A program made the position numbers and the translations under genes. Positions 1-6,403 of a stretch of 11,141 nucleotides of DNA are shown here, in pieces (position 1 is the stretch's first letter; the number at the start of each line of letters is the position of its first letter). The stretch comes from UBA12403 sp043808565. Lineage in GTDB: Bacteria > Patescibacteriota > Patescibacteriia > UBA9934 > GWF2-40-263. The notes under the pieces are model-generated. The model was not told the DNA's origin, did not search any database, and was given only the letters and a program-made list of their open reading frames with translations. The stretch lies in NCBI GenBank assembly GCA_043808565.1, contig JAZDEQ010000077.1, positions 1 through 11,141 on the forward strand. The letters are read 5' to 3'.

Positions 1-79
1 CTTTACGATACTTTACTGGACAGACAAAGTGATAGTGGATTTGATAAGCGTTGTGCTCGGATTTTTTGACCGTTCTCAT
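1..79 (-). CDS. tnpA: IS200/IS605-type transposase TnpA (Y1/HUH), N-terminus only
   Basis: Only the first 26 codons are present; the gene runs off the left edge. The translation begins MRTVKKSE and continues HNAYQIHYHFVCPVKYRK, which matches the characteristic opening of the Y1 (HUH) transposases of the IS200/IS605 and REP-associated families, typically a hxxYxxxYHhVWxxKYR pattern. In that family the protein makes single-strand cuts with one tyrosine and moves the element as ssDNA. The catalytic HUH pair and Tyr lie outside the window, so activity cannot be judged. The start is supported by an AGGAGG sequence just upstream, the only good Shine-Dalgarno in the window. That motif overlaps the TAG stop of the 692-aa gene, 6 bases from this ATG. 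Whether it is IS200-like, IS605-like or a REP-associated transposase cannot be told from this fragment. Confidence 0.8.
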   Translation of the reverse strand, partial: MRTVKKSEHNAYQIHYHFVCPVKYRK

Positions 80-85
80 ACCCTC

Positions 86-2164
86 CTAGTTTAAAGGACA
101 AGGTGCCGCGCAGCAAGCTGCTCGGAAAAAAGCAAGTTTTATGATTTTTACGATTCCACTGTCAGCGTCCACTTCGATCAAATCGCCGTCGTGCAAAACC
201 TTGGTGGCAATTTTGGTGCTAATAATACATGGCTTATTAAATTCTCTCGAAACAATTGCTGCGTGACATAAAACACTGCCGGCATCGGTAACATAAGCTC
301 CGGCAAACTTCATGACAGAAACCCATTCTGGCCGTGTCATTGTGGTAACGATTATGTCTCCGACTTGAACCTTATTCAAATCCTGTTCCATAAAAACCAA
401 TCTTGCCTTACCTGTAACAATGCCTTGATTGGCTACCGTTCCTCTTATTTCATTTATGCCTTCGGTATTAATTTTTGCTATTCTTTCGATTAATTGCCTT
501 GCCTCTATATTAAGTAACAGCTCGTTTTTATCTTTTGTGGCCAACACGGCAGAATAATCGTAACGTGACTTTAATATTTTTTCGTCGGGCAAACCTTGAC
601 CGTTGATATAAGCAGTAAACTCTTCTGGCAAAATGGCTCTTAAAAAATTTTCGTTAATTTTTTCTTTTGCGGCAATAAATTTAAAAAGTTTTTGTAAAAA
701 TTTTTCCAGCAACGGAAAGACTGATTCCGACCTTTTTCTAGTACTTTCACAAACAGCAAAAATTTTTTCGTATAAATTTGTCGGAACATTAAAATTTTCT
801 AATTCATTTGGTGCCCACAATACTCCTAAAAAATATGGTTGATATAACCTATGAATTTCTAAAAATCTTGACCATTTTTCGGGTGTTAAAGCTTCCTGTT
901 CTGGCGTCTCAAAAAACTTTTCAAACTCCGTCTGGATATCAGATAGGAGCTTTACGGCTTTATCTAAAAATTTTTCTTCGAATAAAAATCTACTAGCCAT
1001 TTTTTTGGCAAATTCTTTTTGTTCTTTGTCTAAACGAAATACCGTTGCCAAAGAACCTTCAATGAGAAAAATTATTTTACTAAACCCAACACCAACTTCC
1101 TGCCAGCATATATCAGCGTATGATCTCCCAAACATCCATACGGAAAAAAGAGAATATTCAGTAGTCCATACTTTAGTCCAGTTTTCGTCAGAAATCTCTT
1201 TTTTTATTTCGTCTTCTTTCTTCACCAACGTCGTAATCGGCCTCGATTGCACAATATAAAACTTTCCGTTTTCGTAGGCCCATTCGATGTCGCACGGAAA
1301 ACCGTAATGATTTTCAATACCTAAAATAATATTTGCAAGCTCGAGGATTTGGTCATTACTTATTTTTTGTTCGTTGCCTTGAGCCGATGGAATGTCTCGC
1401 CACTCATCTCCTCCTCCGGTAGCTCGGAAGATCCCTCGCGTCTGCTCGGCAACATTTTTGTCGATAATTCTTCGCGGTTCTTTTTCCACCACATAACTGT
1501 CTGGTGTAATCTGACCCGAGACAATCGCCTCACCTAAACCAAAGCCAGCCTCGATGATGAGCTGATTATAATCTTGCGTGACTGGATGAACTGAAAAAGC
1601 AATGCCCGAGACTTCGCTGACGACCATTTTTTGAATTACGACTGCGACGGAGATTTTTTGGGTGTGGAGGTTTTGTTCAAAACGATAAAAAATGGCGCGA
1701 GGTGTAAATAGTGAAGCCCAACATTTTTTTACTTTCTCTAACAGATCTTTTTCAGTGGTATTAAGAAAGCTATCGAGTTGTCCAGCCCAAGCGGCCGAAG
1801 CACTGTCTTCGGCTGTAGCACTGGAGCGGACGGCAACAAACTCGGTTCCAAGTTCTTGAAAATATTTTTGAATCAAACCAGCAATGTCCTCTGGCATCTT
1901 AGCAGCCAGAATTAAGGCTTGAATTTTTTCCGAAGCTTGTTCGACCGTGTTGATATCCTCGTGCTTAACCGTTTCCAAAATCGAATCAATCTCAATATTC
2001 AAATCTGTTTCTTCGAGAAATTTTTCAAAAGCCGCCGATAAAACCACAAAACCCGGCGGCACCGGAATACCAGCATTGGTCATTTCACCAAGCGAAGCGC
2101 CTTTGCCACCTGCAATGGGAGCGTTGGTTTTATTAAGCTCGGAAAAAGTTTTGAGAAATTTCAT
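86..2164 (-). CDS. PEP synthase/PPDK-like phosphotransferase: ATP-grasp + middle domain + C-terminal phosphohistidine domain, no TIM barrel
   Basis: Predicted dikinase-type enzyme. ATP would be bound by the N-terminal ATP-grasp domain (about 1-312) and the phosphate passed to a swivelling histidine domain. Visible motifs are GGKGASLGEM (19-28), AVRSSATAEDS (111-121), GIAFSVHPV (187-195), EAGFGLGEAIVSG (205-217), DIEWA (292-296) and QSRPIT (306-311). A helical middle region follows (about 325-570). The PEP-utilising mobile domain runs from about 573, with TRPEW and catalytic His634 in LCHAAIVSRE. PEP synthase is near 790 aa with a C-terminal PEP/pyruvate-binding TIM barrel, which is absent here. 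The order resembles rifampin phosphotransferase, so PEP synthesis should not be assumed. The usual GG before the histidine is GS (629-630). The last 16 residues (677-692, Cys/Ala/Pro-rich) match neither paralogue and appear to be read from the adjoining insertion sequence. It is third in a tight operon; its ATG is 3 bases past the phosphatase stop. Confidence 0.85.
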   Translation of the reverse strand: MKFLKTFSELNKTNAPIAGGKGASLGEMTNAGIPVPPGFVVLSAAFEKFLEETDLNIEIDSILETVKHEDINTVEQASEKIQALILAAKMPEDIAGLIQKYFQELGTEFVAVRSSATAEDSASAAWAGQLDSFLNTTEKDLLEKVKKCWASLFTPRAIFYRFEQNLHTQKISVAVVIQKMVVSEVSGIAFSVHPVTQDYNQLIIEAGFGLGEAIVSGQITPDSYVVEKEPRRIIDKNVAEQTRGIFRATGGGDEWRDIPSAQGNEQKISNDQILELANIILGIENHYGFPCDIEWAYENGKFYIVQSRPITTLVKKEDEIKKEISDENWTKVWTTEYSLFSVWMFGRSYADICWQEVGVGFSKIIFLIEGSLATVFRLDKEQKEFAKKMASRFLFEEKFLDKAVKLLSDIQTEFEKFFETPEQEALTPEKWSRFLEIHRLYQPYFLGVLWAPNELENFNVPTNLYEKIFAVCESTRKRSESVFPLLEKFLQKLFKFIAAKEKINENFLRAILPEEFTAYINGQGLPDEKILKSRYDYSAVLATKDKNELLLNIEARQLIERIAKINTEGINEIRGTVANQGIVTGKARLVFMEQDLNKVQVGDIIVTTMTRPEWVSVMKFAGAYVTDAGSVLCHAAIVSREFNKPCIISTKIATKVLHDGDLIEVDADSGIVKIIKLAFFRAACCAAPCPLN
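106..125. repeat. Imperfect palindrome, probable left-end hairpin of the IS200/IS605-type element
   Basis: Two 9-base arms (106-114 and 117-125) pair with a single mismatch around a 2-base centre. The hairpin is GC-rich, unlike its AT-rich surroundings. It lies 27 bases upstream of the transposase ATG, where this family carries the subterminal hairpin recognised by TnpA. It is also inside the last codons of the 692-aa gene, which explains the odd C-terminus there. The exact cleavage site is not visible; it would be expected in about 130-145. Confidence 0.6.
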
Positions 2165-2167
2165 AAA

Positions 2168-3031
2168 TTATTTTAAAGCTGCAATACTTTCTAATTGTGA
2201 TCGAGTTAGAGCTTGATTAAAAACAAACGGATTGCCATCTGGTCGCGGCCGAGAATAACTCAAGTGGATAATTGGTTCGTTTTGACTGATTTCAACATTG
2301 AAACCTTCAACATAATCAAAACCTTGGTTATCAAGAGCTGTGACAAATTCATTGCGGCGATCAACACCTTCGGTTATTTCAATCGCTCTGGCCAAAAATG
2401 ATTCCAACACCCCTTGGTGTGAACCCATAAACCGTTCCATGATGTCCGACGAATATTTTTTGATGCTATCTGGATCATTTAAAATTTCTTTCCATTGCGG
2501 TATGAAACCAACGTATTTTAAAATAACTTCGGCAACATTGGCCGCTTGGCGATTATAAGTAGAATTAACTTTATCGTCTAAATCTCCAGCCAATCGATCG
2601 CTTTGTTCAACCATGAATTTAAGATAATATCCTTTAACAAAAGCTTCTAAAGCCGCTTTACCAAACGTCGACAAATCATCCCGGAAAAAATTTAAACGAT
2701 CATCAAGACCAATTTTTGAACCGTAAGGCAATTTAAGTTTTTCTTTTAATTCTTCGAGTGTTTCGTTGCCAGTTATTTCATTGTTCTGCCCGGCCATAAC
2801 CAAAAGAGCTGTCTCGTGAGTGCGATCCCGAGAACTGCCAAAAGCCACCGCTTGCGAAAGATTAGTCTCAGCGGCTTTTTGTTTAGCTAATTCCCGACCG
2901 CGCGGAGAAAGACGAATTCTTTCATCTGGTTTACCTGGGGCTTTTTCACTGTGACGAAAAAAATGCAGAACAATTTTTGGTTCAATTTCTTTTGATAACT
3001 CAACTTCACCTCGTGGTTTTTCAAAAGACAT
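2168..3031 (-). CDS. Histidine phosphatase superfamily protein (phosphoglycerate mutase-like fold)
   Basis: 287 aa. The N-terminal catalytic motif is FFRHSEK (24-30), with His27 as the expected phosphoryl acceptor and Arg26 as phosphate ligand. The second conserved block, GSSRDRTHETA (65-75), corresponds to the SSxxxRxxxTA motif. The second catalytic histidine is probably His205 in MGSHQGVLES. Acidic residues between these blocks would include the proton donor, which I cannot assign. No signal peptide or membrane segment is visible, so it should be cytosolic. The family dephosphorylates small metabolites or phosphohistidine proteins; the sequence does not say which. It lies between two phosphohistidine-domain genes, 1 base after the 351-aa gene and 3 bases before the 692-aa gene, so it is almost certainly co-transcribed. 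A role in removing phosphate from the same substrate or from the partner histidine is an attractive inference only. There is no Shine-Dalgarno before the ATG, which is read by coupling. Confidence 0.8.
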   Translation of the reverse strand: MSFEKPRGEVELSKEIEPKIVLHFFRHSEKAPGKPDERIRLSPRGRELAKQKAAETNLSQAVAFGSSRDRTHETALLVMAGQNNEITGNETLEELKEKLKLPYGSKIGLDDRLNFFRDDLSTFGKAALEAFVKGYYLKFMVEQSDRLAGDLDDKVNSTYNRQAANVAEVILKYVGFIPQWKEILNDPDSIKKYSSDIMERFMGSHQGVLESFLARAIEITEGVDRRNEFVTALDNQGFDYVEGFNVEISQNEPIIHLSYSRPRPDGNPFVFNQALTRSQLESIAALK

Positions 3032-3032
3032 A

Positions 3033-4088
3033 TTAAACTTTTTTTAAAATATTAATAACACCTTTATCAGCATCCAATTCAATCAAGTCACCATCTTGCA
3101 AAACCTTGGTGGCTTTTTCTGTGCCGATAATACAAGGCTTTTGTAATTCTCGAGCTGAAATTGCCGCATGAGAAAGAATCCCACCAGCATCAGTAATAAA
3201 CCCAGCCGATTTTTTAATCAAAGGAACATATTCTGGCCGAGTCATACCAGTTACTAAAATCTCTCCCTCTTCAAAAACTGTTTCTGATTTGGGATCAAAA
3301 ACTTTTCTGACTTTTCCGGTCACTTTACCAGCAAAAGCTGTTTGTCCTTTGAGTTGTTGGGAATTAAAACCCAAAAGATTGTTTTCAATTTCCTTAACCT
3401 TATCATCTGAGATTAATTCTTCTTCACCATTTTTTAAATACAAAACCGCATTCTCATATTGCTCATTCAATAAATCTTCGCTTGGTAAATTACCCGATAA
3501 AAAATAATCTTGAAGTTGCTGGCGGCTCATGGCCAAAATCAATTCTGGTTTTATTTGAAGCTTGACCGAAAGTTTATCGGCAAAATATCGCATGTAATTT
3601 TCGGTTTCCGTATAAACCGGCTCAGCATAAACTCGAGCTTCAGTTAAAACATCCAGATATTTTTTTAACAATTCTTCTGGCAAATAATCGACCGCTACTT
3701 TCACAATTCGATGCGGCACACCGTAATCAAACATTGCTTGAATAAAGGCTGAAAAATTTTGTTCAGTTGCTTCCTGAGTCATTAACGTTTTAATGAGACT
3801 TAAAATTTTATCAGTTGTAATTTTCAAGTCACTCGCCCAACCTTCAATTATCTCTGGATTAACCCGAGCTTTTTCCGCAAAAAAAGTTCCAAACTTTTCT
3901 TTTTTGTCACTTAAAAAATAACAGGCAGAAAATCCACGATGCGAAACAATAATTGTTTCCTCAAGAGAAACTCCTAAAACATCGGCCAATTGCTTGGTGT
4001 ATTGATAACCGAGATAAGCACAGCTTAAAACGCTCCAGCCACCATCCCAATTTTTCTTCCAGTTTTGAGCCAAAATCTTTGAATCCAT
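3033..4088 (-). CDS. Stand-alone phosphohistidine (PEP-utilising mobile) domain protein with helical N-terminal domain
   Basis: 351 aa. The C-terminal swivel domain spans about 246-351, with MTRPEYVPL (282-290) and the catalytic motif GGILSHAAISARE (303-315; His307). The N-terminal part (about 5-240) has no ATP-grasp motifs. By eye it resembles the middle domain of the 692-aa protein two genes downstream: QNW at 8-10 aligns with ENW at 327-329, followed by similar spacing of aromatic and basic residues, and the linkers before the swivel domains also align. The protein thus looks like the second half of the 692-aa enzyme without its ATP-binding module. To be phosphorylated on His307 it would need a donor in trans, plausibly the 692-aa protein or PEP. 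It is the first gene of the tight operon with the phosphatase and the 692-aa gene. The ATG at 4088 starts the recognisable domain and has no Shine-Dalgarno. Function beyond phosphotransfer is unknown. Confidence 0.75.
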   Translation of the reverse strand: MDSKILAQNWKKNWDGGWSVLSCAYLGYQYTKQLADVLGVSLEETIIVSHRGFSACYFLSDKKEKFGTFFAEKARVNPEIIEGWASDLKITTDKILSLIKTLMTQEATEQNFSAFIQAMFDYGVPHRIVKVAVDYLPEELLKKYLDVLTEARVYAEPVYTETENYMRYFADKLSVKLQIKPELILAMSRQQLQDYFLSGNLPSEDLLNEQYENAVLYLKNGEEELISDDKVKEIENNLLGFNSQQLKGQTAFAGKVTGKVRKVFDPKSETVFEEGEILVTGMTRPEYVPLIKKSAGFITDAGGILSHAAISARELQKPCIIGTEKATKVLQDGDLIELDADKGVINILKKV

Positions 4089-4118
4089 AAATTCTTTTTT
4101 TAAGATTAAATCAAAGAC

Positions 4119-4148
4119 ATCTTAACGCAAATTAGCCAGCAAAGCCAA
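4119..4148 (-). promoter_or_regulatory. Possible promoter of the 351-aa / phosphatase / 692-aa operon
   Basis: On the minus strand, TTGGCT (4143-4148) and TAAGAT (4119-4124) are 18 bases apart, with four of six consensus matches each. The -10 lies about 30 bases before the ATG at 4088. The match is weak and is proposed because the Fic gene ends 129 bases upstream and some start is likely in this gap. Confidence 0.35.
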
Positions 4149-4168
4149 TTTTTAAGCCGTAAACTAAA

Positions 4169-4201
4169 AATTCGCGCAAGATTCGCGCAACAATCGCGCA
4201 A
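4169..4201. repeat. Three tandem 11-bp repeats (operator-like iterons)
   Basis: Three in-phase units on the plus strand: AATTCGCGCAA (4169-4179), GATTCGCGCAA (4180-4190) and CAATCGCGCAA (4191-4201). The shared core is TCGCGCAA, far richer in CpG than its surroundings. A spacing of 11 bp puts every core on nearly the same helix face, typical of cooperative protein binding. The array lies just past the Fic stop codon and upstream of the possible promoter of the next operon. The binding protein is unknown; the winged-helix tail of the Fic protein is one candidate. Confidence 0.75.
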
Positions 4202-4217
4202 AAAAATTTCAGGCATT

Positions 4218-5249
4218 TTATTTTTCCTTTAACTTATAAAAAGTCGCTCGTCCTTGACCATGACGTTCAATTAATTTCAAATCTAAAAGTTTTTTAAAAT
4301 CCTTAATCCGTGTCGCTTTGGCTCGACTGGTTAATTTAACATAATCGCTGTCGGTAATTCGACCGCGGGTCATAATAAAATCAAGAAGTTTATTATGGTA
4401 ATCCTTTAGCTCTTCGGTGGCCGGAACCGCCATTTTTTCTAGCTCGCCGCTGACGCGCAAAAGTTCGTCAATAATACCATCGGTAAAATATTCTAGCCAC
4501 GAAGAAAAATCCATTTTGCCTTTAAGATCATAGTAATTACCCAATTCGCCAACGCCGGCAAAATATTTTTCTACGTTTTCATTATAATAATTTTCAAAAC
4601 TAAATAAATTAAAAGTATTAATTCCCATTTCCGCCAAAAGAAATTTGGTGGCCAGACGAGCTGTGCGGCCGTTGCCGTCGATAAACGGATGAATGGTCAC
4701 GAATTGTTTATGAAAAATTCCGGCCAAAATTAGCGGATCGGTTTTTCCACGATTCTTTTTAATAAAATCCAATAAGTCTTTAATTAAATTATGGACATCT
4801 TGATGATCGGGTGGCCAATAAACAGTTTGACGTTTTCGTGGATCATTAACAAAAACCGAAGCGCGCCGAATTTTTCCTGAATTAAAATCGGCGATCAACC
4901 CATTAGTGACAGTTTTTTGAATTTGAAGTAATAGCGTCAAATCAAAAGTCGCGCCGAATTTTATTTTTTTATCAAGTTCGATTAAGGCCTGATTATAATT
5001 TAAAACTTCTCGTTCTGTATCGCGAATATGTTCTGGACGATTTTTTAAAATCTTTTTAACTTCGGTTAACGGCAGTGGATTACCTTCAATACTAGTTGAG
5101 GAATGTGAGGAAAGTGCTCTGGCTCGCTTTGCCAATTCCAACAAAACCACCTTGGGAAAACGACGGTTATTTAGCCCCGAAGTAATTTCGGCAATGCGTT
5201 TAATATTAGCCAAAATTTTAGAAGTAATAATAAATTTTGGTTCAAACAT
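4218..5249 (-). CDS. Fic-family protein (AMP-transferase fold) with N-terminal inhibitory motif and C-terminal winged helix
   Basis: 343 aa. The Fic core carries the full catalytic signature HPFIDGNGRTAR (187-198), with His187 as base and the following anion-hole and Arg residues intact. A beta-flap candidate is YWPPDH (144-149). The N-terminal inhibitory helix motif [S/T]xxxE[G/N] is present as STSIEG (51-56), with Glu55 expected to block productive ATP binding. This makes it a class II, self-inhibited Fic protein. Family members transfer AMP (or another nucleotide part) to a protein hydroxyl. The C-terminal 60 residues look like a winged helix-turn-helix (ITDSDYVKLTSRAKATRIKDF), found in many class II Fic proteins and often assumed to bind DNA or targets. 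The ATG at 5249 lies 8 bases from a perfect -10 box, so the mRNA is probably leaderless. It is a single-gene unit, flanked on both sides by 11-bp repeat arrays. The target is unknown. Confidence 0.9.
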   Translation of the reverse strand: MFEPKFIITSKILANIKRIAEITSGLNNRRFPKVVLLELAKRARALSSHSSTSIEGNPLPLTEVKKILKNRPEHIRDTEREVLNYNQALIELDKKIKFGATFDLTLLLQIQKTVTNGLIADFNSGKIRRASVFVNDPRKRQTVYWPPDHQDVHNLIKDLLDFIKKNRGKTDPLILAGIFHKQFVTIHPFIDGNGRTARLATKFLLAEMGINTFNLFSFENYYNENVEKYFAGVGELGNYYDLKGKMDFSSWLEYFTDGIIDELLRVSGELEKMAVPATEELKDYHNKLLDFIMTRGRITDSDYVKLTSRAKATRIKDFKKLLDLKLIERHGQGRATFYKLKEK

Positions 5250-5293
5250 ATAATCGTATTATAGTCGATTTATAGTCGATTGTCAAATCGACT
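5249..5293. repeat. 11-bp tandem repeats plus an inverted copy overlapping the Fic promoter
   Basis: Two identical units TATAGTCGATT lie at 5260-5270 and 5271-5281. A degenerate unit, TATAATCGTAT (8 of 11), is in phase at 5249-5259. The core AGTCGATT (5274-5281) recurs inverted as AATCGACT (5286-5293), giving a dyad with a 4-base centre. The units cover the -10, spacer and -35, and the last unit touches the start codon, so a bound protein would block RNA polymerase. The first three bases of the degenerate unit overlap or abut the Fic start. Confidence 0.75.
5258..5286 (-). promoter_or_regulatory. Consensus sigma-70 promoter of the Fic gene
   Basis: On the minus strand there is TTGACA (5281-5286), a 17-base spacer and TATAAT (5258-5263): both boxes and the spacing are exactly consensus. 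Only 8 bases separate the -10 from the ATG at 5249, so transcription should begin at or within about 2 bases of the start codon. Such a strong promoter in front of a potentially toxic enzyme implies tight repression, and the whole promoter is covered by repeats. Confidence 0.85.
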
Positions 5294-5295
5294 TT

Positions 5296-6399
5296 TTAAC
5301 TAGCCAACCTCACAATTCCCCTCTCTGCGTCCACCTCGACGAAATCCCCATCGTGCAAAACCGTCGTGGCTTTTTTGGTGCCAACTACGCAAGGTTTTTT
5401 CAACTCACGAGCAATGATGGCGGCATGACTTAAAATGCCGCCTTGATCAGTGACGATCGCTGCGGCCTGTTGCATGAGCGGTAAATATTCCGGAGTCGTC
5501 ATTGGACAAACCAAAACTTCGTCTGAAGAGAGAGCCGTCTCAGTAACCTTATCAAAGGCAACGACACGAACTCGACCACGAGCCACACCCAGACAACCAA
5601 TTTGACCATGAAGTTCCTCGTCGCCTTCAAAATTCAAAGCTTGGACTGAATTATTTACCACTTCAGATAAAAGTCGATTGTAGTCAATGAACCATAAACC
5701 GAATTCTTTGGAAATCGTTGCTTCAAAATAACCGCACAAATAATCGTAAATAAAAGTTGAGTTTAATTCTCGCGCTAAAAAATCTCGATCGTCTGGATTA
5801 GAAACCTTAAGTTTATTTATCATCTCGTGAACTTGCTGAATAGCTTCTTCATTCGAGCTCGAAAATTGCCAATCTTTAAAATCAAAAGAAAATGAGATTG
5901 GCTGGCCAGAATCGTAAAAACCCTGAGTCAACTGATGGTGGCCACCACAAATGATTTCACCAAAAATTCCTCGTTGGTTTATAACAAAAATAGTTGACCA
6001 CAAATAACTTTCTGAGTGCGGAGTAAAGTCGGCACGATATTGCTGGGGATCGATTTTCTGTTCATTAAACCAATCAAGAACTTTTTCTATGGTCTGACCG
6101 CGCAAACGAAGCTTGGGTAATTCTGGATGACTAGGAATCAAACGTAAGGCACAAAGCTCTTGTCCGTGTTCGGCTAAAAAAACCGAAAATTCCGGCGATC
6201 GACTGGTAATATCCGCTGCCGAAAATTTATATGGCCGATCAAAAGGCAAACCCAATCTTTGCCAAAGGACATTCAATCTTTCGCGTTTTTCGTTATCTTC
6301 CAGTCGCAAAGCCTCAGTATCACTTTGACCAATTTTTTCAAACCACTCACTTAATGAAATTTGAGTTTTGTAAAGTTTGGCCAGGTCAATTTTTTGCAT
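5296..6399 (-). CDS. Phosphohistidine (PEP-utilising mobile) domain protein with a divergent N-terminal domain, possibly a reduced ATP-grasp
   Basis: 367 aa. The C-terminal swivel domain (about 263-367) has TTPEYLPLM and the catalytic motif GGILSHAAIIARE (321-333; His325). The N-terminal 250 residues do not resemble those of the 351-aa paralogue. Some features line up by eye with an ATP-grasp in the right order: ALRLIPSHPELPKLRLRG (84-101) against the AVRSSATAED region of the 692-aa protein, GIFGEIICGGHHQLTQG (144-160) against its glycine-rich EAGFGLGEAIVSG, and YFEATISKEFGLWFIDYN (224-241) against DIEWAYENGKFYIVQSR. This would make a compact ATP-grasp plus swivel protein without a middle domain, but the match is weak and needs structural confirmation. 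The ATG is 4 bases after the stop of the HD gene, so the two are co-transcribed. The Fic promoter lies just after its stop. Substrate unknown. Confidence 0.7.
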   Translation of the reverse strand: MQKIDLAKLYKTQISLSEWFEKIGQSDTEALRLEDNEKRERLNVLWQRLGLPFDRPYKFSAADITSRSPEFSVFLAEHGQELCALRLIPSHPELPKLRLRGQTIEKVLDWFNEQKIDPQQYRADFTPHSESYLWSTIFVINQRGIFGEIICGGHHQLTQGFYDSGQPISFSFDFKDWQFSSSNEEAIQQVHEMINKLKVSNPDDRDFLARELNSTFIYDYLCGYFEATISKEFGLWFIDYNRLLSEVVNNSVQALNFEGDEELHGQIGCLGVARGRVRVVAFDKVTETALSSDEVLVCPMTTPEYLPLMQQAAAIVTDQGGILSHAAIIARELKKPCVVGTKKATTVLHDGDFVEVDAERGIVRLAS

Positions 6400-6403
6400 A
6401 TGC

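Noticed and set aside
1..69. C-terminus of a plus-strand gene ending at 69
   Set aside because: The frame is open, but the opposite strand gives a clear transposase N-terminus over the same bases.
4169..4201. Replication origin iterons
   Set aside because: No DnaA-box pattern, initiator gene or AT-rich unwinding region of the usual kind was seen; an operator is a simpler reading.
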